Virus record (IMG/VR): IMGVR_UViG_3300028920_000043
Location: 1-64,000 of that record
From: a virus
Strand: one strand, 5' to 3'
DNA length: 64,000 nt
In this document: in pieces, positions 1 to 7,128 of the stretch
Position numbering within the stretch: the first letter of the stretch is position 1
Layout of the letters: every line of letters begins with the position of its first letter
Program-made: the position numbers and the translations under genes
Notes under the pieces: model-generated
The model's database searches: none
Told to the model about the DNA's origin: nothing
Seen by the model: the letters and a program-made list of their open reading frames with translations, nothing else

Positions 1-237
1 AGTTTTGTGCATATAACCGAAAATCACCGCGCTGAGCGCCTCGAATACCGTCCCATGACATATCACTCATATTGCTCGAAATAGAGCGGATTTGACAGGT
101 AATTTCCAGTATTTTCCGCATATTAGAGCGTATATCGTGAGGATCTGACGATATACGCGAATACCTGTCCTAAATATGCCTCTCAGAGCTCGTCATATCG
201 CGTATATCGCGCCATGATCTGCGCCCTGACATATACC
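1..237. repeat. Gene-free left end with nested inverted repeats
   Basis: No coding region is visible. The stretch contains a nested palindrome. An outer 8-bp pair (GACAGGTA at 94-101 with TACCTGTC at 162-169) encloses an 11-bp pair (GCGTATATCGT at 128-138 with ACGATATACGC at 148-158, 9-nt loop). The CGTATATCGC motif recurs at 201-210. It lies just downstream of the 3' end of the gene at 238-1086, so it could act at the RNA level as a 3' hairpin or at the DNA level as a protein-binding or replication site. There is no T-run on the transcribed strand to make it an obvious intrinsic terminator. Confidence 0.6.
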
Positions 238-1086
238 TCATTTCTTGGGAAACCGGACGCCCTGGCGCGTCATATATCGCTTTATCTCCTCAACGGCAAT
301 CAATGCATGATTCTTGAGATCCGTTTGATTGAATCCTCCGAAGTCAATCAGGTCCTCAATTGACTCATCCATATGCCGCTCAATATGCACTTCCCTGTCA
401 AACAACATTCCAGCAGATATCGGTACATAGCGTGCCGCATATACCTTCTTGGTTGCTTGGATCAATCCAAATGCCTCTTCCACTGATCCATCAAACTGAG
501 TAATTGGAAGCTTCTTTTCGATTCTCTTATCCCATACGATCTGGATTGAACGTTCATTCTTATAAGACTCTTTGTCCTTTTCAACATGATTGGGGCCGGT
601 GACATATACACGGTCATACGGTTCTTCCGCCCATTTCACAGGATCAACCAGTACGCTCATGTCTGTCGCTATCGCTGGAAATACTCCTGTCAATTTCTTC
701 ACCGCATCCGCTGCACGATATCCACGCGCTATATTTACCGTGCCCCGCAACAACTCATCCGGGAAGTCCTCATCAAAGCTGTGGCACATCCACGCAAACG
801 GCTTCCCTGCTTTTCGCACCATCTCGATGAGTGGCTTCTTCTCCATCGGCTTCTTGCATGATCCGCTGAGATCACATACAGCATCAGCCCAATCGATTGC
901 CGTCTTCATGTTATCCATACTCAAGTAGCTGGTCGGTCCTGATTTCGTTTTCTTGAATTCTTTTGAATCCAACAATGTACTGAACTCAGGATGTTTATCC
1001 GCTTTGGATAACCCATTCATGGCTCCGATGGCCCTTGCCCGTCCTGCCATGTCAATAAAACTCAAACCAGTAAACAACCACTTCAT
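238..1086 (-). CDS. Possible polysaccharide pyruvyltransferase-like protein
   Basis: 282 residues, function not certain. The pattern is reminiscent of polysaccharide pyruvyltransferases: a stretch around residues 55-75 ending in an acidic/Gly segment (DWADAVCDLSGS), then a KAGKPFAWMCHSF strand-like segment, then an ARGYRAADAVKKLTG segment followed by a TDMSVLVDP segment, and a late YAARYVPISAGM segment. That order matches the two-Rossmann-domain layout of the family, but it is pattern recognition only. Two glycosyltransferase-like genes lie about 2 kb upstream (2784-4218), so a role in sugar decoration of DNA, capsid or host surface is conceivable. ATG at 1086 overlaps the upstream gene's stop by 4 nt. 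It is the last gene before the left-end palindromes. Confidence 0.4.
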   Translation of the reverse strand: MKWLFTGLSFIDMAGRARAIGAMNGLSKADKHPEFSTLLDSKEFKKTKSGPTSYLSMDNMKTAIDWADAVCDLSGSCKKPMEKKPLIEMVRKAGKPFAWMCHSFDEDFPDELLRGTVNIARGYRAADAVKKLTGVFPAIATDMSVLVDPVKWAEEPYDRVYVTGPNHVEKDKESYKNERSIQIVWDKRIEKKLPITQFDGSVEEAFGLIQATKKVYAARYVPISAGMLFDREVHIERHMDESIEDLIDFGGFNQTDLKNHALIAVEEIKRYMTRQGVRFPKK

Positions 1087-1415
1087 TCTTCATCCTCCTT
1101 TTCTAAATTGGAACGAAGGGGTTCTATAAGAATAACAAGCTCTGGATCAAACCAGAACTTGGTAACATGTTTTATATCCACCGAAATAGAATTCAGAAAC
1201 TTCTCTGACTCTTTATCCTTTGGAAAGATTTCCAGCTTGACTGTCTCGCGTTCATAACCACGAAACTTACAGTGTCCTAAATTATCATCCGGATCGTGCC
1301 GAAGAAGAGGAATGGGAGTATCAGAATCAAAGGACACGCCCTCTATATCCGTGAGTTCATTATTCCGATTGGGTTTCCGATATGGAATGAATGTGAAGTA
1401 GCGCTTTTTACTCAT
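1083..1415 (-). CDS. Hypothetical protein
   Basis: About 110 residues from the ATG at 1415 (MSKKRYFTFIPYRKPN...). An earlier in-frame ATG at 1478 exists, but its extra 21 residues are basic and hydrophobic and would run through the preceding gene. The 1415 start overlaps the upstream stop (1408-1410) by a few bases and sits directly behind an AGAGGAGG stretch. The middle looks like a small beta-rich domain and the end is acidic (EKEDEE), like several proteins in this phage. No family recognised. Confidence 0.6.
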   Translation of the reverse strand: MSKKRYFTFIPYRKPNRNNELTDIEGVSFDSDTPIPLLRHDPDDNLGHCKFRGYERETVKLEIFPKDKESEKFLNSISVDIKHVTKFWFDPELVILIEPLRSNLEKEDEE

Positions 1416-1710
1416 CCTCCTCTTCCTTATCAAATATACCAACCAACTTTTCTTTCTTGTCAACAAACAAAATATCATACTCCGTCTTCTTCGTTGCTTT
1501 CATCAATCGATCCACACTCCTCTTGCTTGCTATCTTCAGAAATGCTTTCTTCCAATTCGGTGTCTTCTTTATCACATGACTCACCAAGGCACTCAATGGT
1601 CCTTCCTGAATCTCCTCGCCCTGCAAAACTCTCGACTTCAGATCCGAGTTCGTTTTCTTCAGCTTGGATTGGAGATTCTTGTAGCTCTTCATCTCTCTCT
1701 GGGTTATCAT
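1408..1710 (-). CDS. Hypothetical protein overlapping the zinc-ribbon gene
   Basis: 100 residues, looking like a small folded helical protein (WKKAFLKIASKRSVDRLM, then YDILFVDKKEKLVGIF) with an acidic tail EEEDE. It shares about 235 nt, in a different frame, with the 3' part of the gene at 1475-2002. Its stop is directly coupled to the start of the next gene at 1415, which argues that this frame is translated. The first ATG has no clear Shine-Dalgarno. An internal ATG seven codons in is preceded by AGAGAGAG. Both overlapping frames may be real. Confidence 0.5.
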   Translation of the reverse strand: MITQREMKSYKNLQSKLKKTNSDLKSRVLQGEEIQEGPLSALVSHVIKKTPNWKKAFLKIASKRSVDRLMKATKKTEYDILFVDKKEKLVGIFDKEEEDE

Positions 1711-2002
1711 AGATATTCATTCTCTCATAGCTATGAAATCGTTTGGAACGTTCATTGTCCACCCATGCCTTCCAACAATTCTTATGAGTTGCAACTCCTA
1801 TCTTTTTATCATACTCACTTAATGTTTTTCCGCATATAGTACAATAACGCCAAACGTCCAACTTAGTCTTTGCCGCACGCTTTGTCTTGTTTGCTTGCTT
1901 TTTCTTTTCTCTGCACGTTCCGCATATCCCAGTTCTGGGTATTTTGAAAAGACCTTTTGAGCATAAAGGACAATAAAATACGATCTGATTTCTAGGGCGC
2001 AT
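1475..2002 (-). CDS. Zinc-ribbon protein with acidic tail
   Basis: About 175 residues from the ATG at 2002. An earlier ATG at 2053 would overlap the upstream gene. The N-terminus carries two Cys pairs (FYCPLC ... CGTCR) and then another pair plus His/Cys (RYCTICGK ... HKNC), consistent with two zinc-ribbon-like knuckles. The remaining half is rich in Asp, Glu and Ser and looks disordered. That acidic part coincides with the different-frame ORF at 1408-1710, so the natural C-terminus is uncertain: an acidic tail, or a shorter product. Function unknown. Confidence 0.5.
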   Translation of the reverse strand: MRPRNQIVFYCPLCSKGLFKIPRTGICGTCREKKKQANKTKRAAKTKLDVWRYCTICGKTLSEYDKKIGVATHKNCWKAWVDNERSKRFHSYERMNIYDNPERDEELQESPIQAEENELGSEVESFAGRGDSGRTIECLGESCDKEDTELEESISEDSKQEECGSIDESNEEDGV

Positions 2003-2018
2003 TATAAAAACCACGGCA

Positions 2019-2225
2019 CTAACAGTTATTGTTAACCAATACTTCGTTCTCATTGGCCTTCACTATTGCATACTTGCCCTCAAAATCATAACCGGTAATC
2101 TTCCCTTCTTTGCAATGCTTCTCAATATAAGCACATACTTCTGTCTTGGCAGTATGCTCATCCTTTGCCATGACAAAAAATGATAAAGGCCCGTGCCCCT
2201 CAGGATAAAAAGCGTATAACTTCAA
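2019..2225 (-). CDS. Small hypothetical protein
   Basis: 68 residues starting MKLYAFYPEGHGP, two nt downstream of the preceding gene's stop. It looks like a compact alpha/beta protein with an FFVMAKDEHTAKTEV helix segment and a terminal strand. The length and style fit a small phage accessory protein. No family recognised. Confidence 0.6.
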   Translation of the reverse strand: MKLYAFYPEGHGPLSFFVMAKDEHTAKTEVCAYIEKHCKEGKITGYDFEGKYAIVKANENEVLVNNNC

Positions 2226-2227
2226 TG

Positions 2228-2773
2228 TTATTCTCCCTCTGCTTCGTCTTCGTCCTCTTCGCGTACCTGTTCAATAGTATTGGGATAATCCAATAAACAA
2301 TCAACACACATTACCGACGCTTCCTTGGATGAGTCTAATCTGAATGATCCTTTCTCCACGCCAAACTGGATGATTCCTTTGAACACCAACAAGCTTGGAG
2401 AATCGATTGCAAACAACTTACCACATGACCCACACTTGACCGATTGAACGATGTCAGGTTCCAGGTCTTCGATCTCTTTATCCGCAATCGTCTTCTTCAC
2501 CGGCTTGGTTTTCGCCGGCTTGGTTTCAGGTGTCGTCCTTTCAGGTTTTGATTTCGGATCTGACTGTTCCGTCTCCTCCTCCTCTTCATCATCATACTCT
2601 TCCGCGTTTGGTTCGTAAGTATCGTCTTGGATCTCCTCATCGTCCTCAATCTCGATGTCCTTTCCCGCAAGCGGATCTTTCTGATTGAGGATAGGCGTAT
2701 TGTCCCCACGCGCCTTGCGCCTCTCTTCCAAGCGTTGTCTTGCATACGACTTCTTTCTTTTTCTTCGAGACAT
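2228..2773 (-). CDS. Acidic linker protein with C-terminal zinc knuckle
   Basis: About 181 residues from the ATG at 2773, which has a good GGAGGA Shine-Dalgarno. The upstream in-frame ATG at 2872 lies inside the preceding gene and is rejected. Order: a basic N-terminus (MSRRKRKKSYARQRLEERR), a long Asp/Glu/Thr/Pro-rich linker with K-P-K repeats, then a domain with CGSCGK and later MCVDC, a likely four-Cys zinc site, and an acidic end. Possibly a nucleic-acid or RNA polymerase-interacting accessory protein, but this is inference. Confidence 0.6.
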   Translation of the reverse strand: MSRRKRKKSYARQRLEERRKARGDNTPILNQKDPLAGKDIEIEDDEEIQDDTYEPNAEEYDDEEEEETEQSDPKSKPERTTPETKPAKTKPVKKTIADKEIEDLEPDIVQSVKCGSCGKLFAIDSPSLLVFKGIIQFGVEKGSFRLDSSKEASVMCVDCLLDYPNTIEQVREEDEDEAEGE

Positions 2774-2783
2774 AGTCTCCTCC

Positions 2784-3467
2784 TTACAACGTTTTAAGAA
2801 CTTCCACAATGGCATCAAAACCGAGCTCTTTAGCTTTCTTGAAATTATCTTGAAGATCATGGTACGCAACAAAGCTCCATTCTCTCGAGAATGATCTCTC
2901 TCGTTGGCCCTTCACTATTATCATTCTGTCAACACAACTCTTTGCAGAAAAATGCTGCCAGAACTCTCCTTCAAAGGTATACTCATGCATACACAAAGGA
3001 AAGATCTTCATATCAAACACTTGCTTTGGTTTGATAAGAAATACATCAGTACTGCAAGTTGCCGGACCCCAATGATCAAATCCCCAATACCACTTATCAG
3101 CCGCTTGCCAAAAATCCTGGATCAGCTTTTGAACTTTCTTGTTGTCAAGAAACCATGTATCCGCATTGACTTTTAATACCACATCGAACTTATTAAGATA
3201 TGCACAAGCAATGCCGGCATTGATATTGTCCTGCTCTCCTAAATGCTGACCCCTATTCTGTGTGGTCCATATAACAGTATGGTACCTGTTATGAGCAATA
3301 TGGTCATGGCTAAATAATGATCTGCCACTCACTGCCAATATTACTTCCAGGTTATTAAACATCCAAGAGTCTATTACCGCTTTACAGTATTTTATCTCCC
3401 ATGGACGCAGTTCAAGACAAGAACAAATAACAACAGCGACCTTGGGACCATTAATCAAGTTAATCAT
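2784..3467 (-). CDS. Glycosyltransferase-like (GT-A fold) protein
   Basis: 227 residues. The first 30 residues look like a beta-alpha unit (PKVAVVICSCLE), followed by a GEQDNINAGIACAYLN segment and VVLKVNADTWF, where NAD occupies the place of the DxD-type metal/nucleotide-sugar motif of GT-A glycosyltransferases. A His/Trp-rich second half (WYWGFDHWG) would form the acceptor side. It is paired with the glycosyltransferase-like gene at 3475-4218, seven nt upstream. The acceptor is unknown: modified DNA base, virion protein or host glycan. Confidence 0.55.
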   Translation of the reverse strand: MINLINGPKVAVVICSCLELRPWEIKYCKAVIDSWMFNNLEVILAVSGRSLFSHDHIAHNRYHTVIWTTQNRGQHLGEQDNINAGIACAYLNKFDVVLKVNADTWFLDNKKVQKLIQDFWQAADKWYWGFDHWGPATCSTDVFLIKPKQVFDMKIFPLCMHEYTFEGEFWQHFSAKSCVDRMIIVKGQRERSFSREWSFVAYHDLQDNFKKAKELGFDAIVEVLKTL

Positions 3468-3474
3468 GCTTTCC

Positions 3475-4218
3475 TTATCTGATAATATTTGGAAATACCA
3501 TCTCTTGCATTACCGGACCTGTCCGCGGATTAGTATACTTTGAAAAGATCAACTCATGAGGCTCTATGGGCTCATGGTGAATTAAACAACGTCTATGCTT
3601 TTTGGCTTCCGAGAACTCGTCCATTTGCGCTACTCGTGAATTGATAGACGCAGTACTCGCCAGATGATACCCCTTGGTTAATAATGTTTGAGATAATCCT
3701 ACCTCAAGCTCTATCGATTCTTCCCTGTCCAAATCCCTGACAATAAAAAAGCGATCTCTCAACTCTTTGAAGATCGTTAGTGGAATCATAAAGCAATACG
3801 TCTGCACATGCCATTCTGGAAACTTGTGTATATGCAATGGGGATATGGTCGGTCCTATTATTCCTATGTTTGTCTCATGTTCAAAAATTGTCTTATAGCG
3901 TTCCAACCAATGATCACAAAAAGGACCGGTACATGTATCATTGATGAAAAATAAATGAGTATGCTTGTTTATAATTCCTTCATTTACTTCCTCCAGCATC
4001 TGCGACCATATACAAAAATCCCTTCCCATATTAATCGTCTTGATCTCTCTGCAGTACGTGGCTTTCATAAGATCATCTGGTAGATCGTACTTAGTAGAAA
4101 TAGGATTGCTGATATAAGTAGTATACGGAACTTGCGTACTGCGTCCGCACAATGAACGCAAGAAGAACTCTAGATAAGCGTGTCTCGAATGATGGGCATA
4201 TAGTATCAGTACATTCAT
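3475..4218 (-). CDS. Glycosyltransferase-like protein (rhamnan synthesis F-like pattern)
   Basis: 247 residues. It starts with a Rossmann-like strand (MNVLILYAHHSR), and a HLFFINDTCTGPF segment resembles the ND/gP motif of RgpF-type rhamnan or capsule glycosyltransferases. The end carries an HHEPIEPHE stretch. It is the first gene after a strong GC-rich hairpin with a U-run (4235-4308) and is followed by a second glycosyltransferase-like gene, so the pair looks like one small unit. The family assignment is tentative. Confidence 0.45.
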   Translation of the reverse strand: MNVLILYAHHSRHAYLEFFLRSLCGRSTQVPYTTYISNPISTKYDLPDDLMKATYCREIKTINMGRDFCIWSQMLEEVNEGIINKHTHLFFINDTCTGPFCDHWLERYKTIFEHETNIGIIGPTISPLHIHKFPEWHVQTYCFMIPLTIFKELRDRFFIVRDLDREESIELEVGLSQTLLTKGYHLASTASINSRVAQMDEFSEAKKHRRCLIHHEPIEPHELIFSKYTNPRTGPVMQEMVFPNIIR

Positions 4219-4234
4219 AATTCATTCCTGAAAT

Positions 4235-4308
4235 AAAAAACCCAGGCCGGGGCAAAAGGATGAAGAGCACTAGGCTCTCTGGGGGAAGTCGAAAATCCCC
4301 GACCTGGG
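4235..4308 (-). terminator. GC-rich intrinsic terminator / structured leader
   Basis: On the transcribed strand an 11-bp GC-rich stem (arms at 4297-4308 and 4241-4252, one internal mismatch) is followed directly by six Ts (4240-4235). The loop contains a further short hairpin (AGAGC/GCTCT at 4265-4279). It separates the gene at 4318-4668 from the glycosyltransferase pair. Because the loop is large and itself structured, a conditional (attenuator) function cannot be excluded. Confidence 0.65.
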
Positions 4309-4317
4309 GGGAAAGTA

Positions 4318-4668
4318 TTAACAGAAATCTCCTTCACTGAATATGAATCCTTCACCATCCCAATGATCTGAGGATTGTGCATCTTTCAAGAATTCTCTAT
4401 GAGAATGCTCACGCCTCTCCATAGTATTTGATTCCTTTACTATTTTTATAAAATCATCTACTGATAATACCTGTCCATACTCGTCCGTGATCTCAACGTC
4501 CGACTTACTTTTCAAAAACGCTTTCCACTGTCTCCATGACTTTAGTTTCCGATGTTCTATACTATGAAACAGGAACGTCCAGCCCATTGGTAGCTTACCG
4601 ATATGCTCATGCTCGTGGCGTTTGCATTTACTGCAATGATCAAACGTGCAATAATAATTAGTACCCAT
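4318..4668 (-). CDS. Conserved phage hypothetical protein (MGTNYY family)
   Basis: 116 residues. It begins MGTNYYCTFDHCSKCKR and continues HIGKLPMGWTF, a pattern I recognise from a widespread family of uncharacterised phage proteins with a Cys pair near the N-terminus and an HIGK...GW motif. The CxxC and His residues suggest zinc binding. It is transcribed just upstream of the GC-rich terminator at 4235-4308. Function unknown. Confidence 0.6.
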   Translation of the reverse strand: MGTNYYCTFDHCSKCKRHEHEHIGKLPMGWTFLFHSIEHRKLKSWRQWKAFLKSKSDVEITDEYGQVLSVDDFIKIVKESNTMERREHSHREFLKDAQSSDHWDGEGFIFSEGDFC

Positions 4669-4677
4669 GATAGCTCC

Positions 4678-4962
4678 TTATGGTAAACGAAACTTATCCC
4701 GGTTGAGTACGTTCTGCTTTTCTGGATCTGCGTTCCTCATAAACGCCATTGAGTTGTCAGTCGTCATTGCCTTCTTGTGTGGTACCGGCGCTATCGTGAA
4801 TCCACGTTTCTGCATCTCTTCAATCTGAGCATACTTGATCTTCGTTCTGTTTTGAACATCTTGCCAATCGGTGAAAGGTCTTCGCTCCATCAGATGAATT
4901 GACAACTCCGTCTCACCATACATAGAATAAAAAGCATCAACAGCAATTCCATTTAGATTCAT
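4678..4962 (-). CDS. Small protein with helix-hairpin-helix-like pattern
   Basis: 94 residues. The segment from residue 1 to about 57 (NLNGIAVDAFYSMYG, RRPFTDWQDVQNR, IEEMQKRGF) resembles the ComEA-type helix-hairpin-helix spacing: a small-residue turn, then a pF...D.. helix. A non-specific DNA-binding role would fit the recombination genes nearby, but the match is weak. It sits between the Hc1-like gene and the MGTNYY-family gene. Confidence 0.45.
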   Translation of the reverse strand: MNLNGIAVDAFYSMYGETELSIHLMERRPFTDWQDVQNRTKIKYAQIEEMQKRGFTIAPVPHKKAMTTDNSMAFMRNADPEKQNVLNRDKFRLP

Positions 4963-4973
4963 TTTACTATTCC

Positions 4974-5192
4974 TTACTTATTCCTTATTTCATTGTTTCT
5001 GGTAGATACATGCTTTCGGAGTGCGCGGATCATTGCCATTGCTTTACCCAGATGCTTTCGTGCTCTCCTTCCCGCCGCAATATTCCCTTCTTTCAATTGC
5101 TTATTGGTTTCGTATAACCCATCCTCAAATGATTCTTTGAGCAGATCCATGAGTTCTTTAGTATCTATTTGCAAATAATCCTCATACTTCAT
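4974..5192 (-). CDS. Histone H1/Hc1-like small protein
   Basis: 72 residues. The segment KEGNIAAGRRARKHLGKAMA followed by MIRALRKHV matches the N-terminal pattern of Hc1-like (histone H1-like) proteins, where G-N-x-A-A-G-x-R-x-R-K begins a helix packed against an acidic first helix. The usual lysine-rich Hc1 tail is absent. It follows the Rad50 C-terminal gene with an 11-nt overlap. A DNA-associated role is plausible but not shown. Confidence 0.5.
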   Translation of the reverse strand: MKYEDYLQIDTKELMDLLKESFEDGLYETNKQLKEGNIAAGRRARKHLGKAMAMIRALRKHVSTRNNEIRNK

Positions 5193-5853
5193 TCTTATAT
5201 TCCTCAGCTCTGGTTAAGCCTTTCTTATTTTTGAACTCATATGCTTTGTCCGCAATATCCAAGAACTCGTCCTTATGAGTTATGAGAACGAATTGGATTC
5301 CTGTTTTATCGTGAAGCTGTTTAACCAGACTGGCACAGTTCGGCAGAAATGCTCGACTGGTATGCTTGAATCCTTCATCTGATATGATGAAAGGTTCTTG
5401 CTTCGGTCTATACCATAACAAGACCAATACCTGCAGAACAAAAGCGATGACATCTCGGAATCCTCCCCCATGCCCATCCTTGATAGACGTCTCCATATCC
5501 TCAGTACCAAACTTTGAAACCAAGGACGCTATAACCACCGGAACGTTTCGTTTCATATCAAAAGTCAATCTGAATTCCAAATCCTTTCGATTGAATACTA
5601 ACCGAAGCGCTTTGGTTGTTATGCGTTCCAACTTCTGCTTCGCTTCTTCGCGCTTTAACTCTCCAATCAATTCCAGTACGCGGCGAGCATCATTAGTCAA
5701 TTCAACATCCTCAGCAAGACGTTCTTGCTCCTCAACAATCCTACCGCGCTCTTTGACCTTTTGATGAAGATGAAATAACATTTCATCCAAGCGCGTGACC
5801 ACGTTGTCAAGCTGATCTGTTGCTGTTCTTATTCTGTCGCCAATCTTATTCAT
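5182..5853 (-). CDS. Rad50/SbcC C-terminal half (split ABC ATPase)
   Basis: About 223 residues from the ATG at 5853, chosen because the ORF's first ATG at 5922 lies deep in the preceding gene. A coiled-coil region (VTRLDEMLFHLHQKVKERGR to about residue 90) leads to the ATPase C-lobe: a GHGGGFRDVIAF segment in the place of the ABC signature, a Walker B/D-loop segment FIISDEGFKHTS, and an H-loop segment LITHKDEF. There is no Walker A here; it is supplied by the gene at 7125-8231. Together with Mre11 (6166-7128) this makes a complete repair and recombination nuclease from separate subunits. Confidence 0.75.
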   Translation of the reverse strand: MNKIGDRIRTATDQLDNVVTRLDEMLFHLHQKVKERGRIVEEQERLAEDVELTNDARRVLELIGELKREEAKQKLERITTKALRLVFNRKDLEFRLTFDMKRNVPVVIASLVSKFGTEDMETSIKDGHGGGFRDVIAFVLQVLVLLWYRPKQEPFIISDEGFKHTSRAFLPNCASLVKQLHDKTGIQFVLITHKDEFLDIADKAYEFKNKKGLTRAEEYKNEV

Positions 5854-6166
5854 CTTCTTCCTCATCCAAAAGATCGTCCTCTTCTTCTTCTTCGACCTCT
5901 TCGGATTCGACCAGTTCTTCATCCGCCTGCTTCATCAAATCATCAATCCCTTTTTCCAAGGATTTGATTTCCTTCAGCAACGTCTTCTCTTCCGTTGCTA
6001 TCTTCTTATCCAAATCCTTTTCACCGACTTTGAATTTCTTCAGCGTTGCATTGCACTCCTTCAATCCCTTTTCGACTTCGCCAAGCCGACCCTCAAGTTG
6101 AGCTTTGCGCGTCTTAGCACTCTCAACTTTATCGCATAATTCGTTATACCGTTCTTGGAATCCCAT
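5846..6166 (-). CDS. Coiled-coil protein between Mre11 and Rad50-C
   Basis: 106 residues with heptad-like spacing almost throughout (AQLEGRLGEVEKGLKECNATL, EKTLLKEIKSLEKGIDDL) and a strongly acidic end (EEEEEDDLLDEEEDE). It starts one nt into the Mre11 stop and overlaps the Rad50 C-half start by 8 nt, so the proteins are translationally coupled. It could be part of the coiled-coil arm of the split Rad50, or a partner of it. No catalytic motif. Confidence 0.6.
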   Translation of the reverse strand: MGFQERYNELCDKVESAKTRKAQLEGRLGEVEKGLKECNATLKKFKVGEKDLDKKIATEEKTLLKEIKSLEKGIDDLMKQADEELVESEEVEEEEEDDLLDEEEDE

Positions 6167-7128
6167 TATCGCTCCACCTCCATAAGACTTGTTACTTTGT
6201 TATGCAGCCTGAAATCCTTGTATTTCTTTTTGAGTCCCAGTTTCTTGATACCCAAATCCACCAGATCATCCAGATCATTGACATTCATCTCTTGCCCTTC
6301 CTCCACGATCTCCTCTGCCAATGCCTTTATCTCTTCTTCGGTGTCGTCTATTACGTCATCAGCCTCTGCTACCCATACATCCTTCTCTATTGGTATCCTC
6401 ATCCATTTATGTGTCCAGTTATCATTGGTGACTCTCAATATTAAAAATCGCGGCTGATACTTTTTAAGATCAATTGAATCTCTACCAATCGTTCCCAACT
6501 GAAATACATACTTACCCGGTACATACTCCTCAACGAAGAAATCAGGACTGTGGACATGTCCATTGATAATGATGTCCGGTTCTATTTTCTTTGCTGCTTT
6601 CTTCAAATCACTCAGGAGGATATGATCATCATAAGGAGGACGACTCTTGAATAATGCCGCATGAGTAATCAATATTCTGAGCTGTCCGTCTTCCGTTGTG
6701 AACCGCGACTCAGTGAAGTTGTCGATTGCATTATATCCTGCCTTGTAACTGACGCCGCGAATCTCAACCAGATCATTTATGTAGGGCTTCTTGTCCAGCC
6801 ATCTCACCTTGCCAGAACGCAACAAAGCGCCGATGGCTTTGTAGCGCTCACTCTTTACCTGGTAGCCTGTTATATCGTGATTACCAATAATAGAATAAAT
6901 CCGACCTTTCAAACAGCCGAGCAGTTTATTCAACTCAGAAAATGAATAAGAATGATGTAGCTTTCTATGGAACCAATCACCAGTGCTGAATAAATCTGAT
7001 ACTCGCACTTTCTTTCTGGCGCTTTGAATATATTCCAGCTTTGCCAATAGCTGATCACCATAATCTTCTGAGCGCCGTGCCGGTGGTCGGATTGAATAAT
7101 GTAGATCGCCAAAGAATCCTAGGTTCAT
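6166..7128 (-). CDS. Mre11/SbcD-like nuclease
   Basis: About 320 residues. I use the ATG at 7128 (MNLGFFGDLHYS) because it forms an ATGA overlap with the Rad50 N-half stop; the upstream alternative at 7161 adds 11 unlikely residues. Metallophosphoesterase motifs appear in order: GDLH (residues 7-10), STGDWFH, IIGNHD, LITHAA and NGHVH. They coordinate two metal ions in Mre11/SbcD exonucleases. The C-terminal 80 residues are acidic and helical, a likely Rad50-binding region. It acts with the split Rad50 genes on DNA ends during replication or recombination. Confidence 0.88.
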   Translation of the reverse strand: MNLGFFGDLHYSIRPPARRSEDYGDQLLAKLEYIQSARKKVRVSDLFSTGDWFHRKLHHSYSFSELNKLLGCLKGRIYSIIGNHDITGYQVKSERYKAIGALLRSGKVRWLDKKPYINDLVEIRGVSYKAGYNAIDNFTESRFTTEDGQLRILITHAALFKSRPPYDDHILLSDLKKAAKKIEPDIIINGHVHSPDFFVEEYVPGKYVFQLGTIGRDSIDLKKYQPRFLILRVTNDNWTHKWMRIPIEKDVWVAEADDVIDDTEEEIKALAEEIVEEGQEMNVNDLDDLVDLGIKKLGLKKKYKDFRLHNKVTSLMEVER

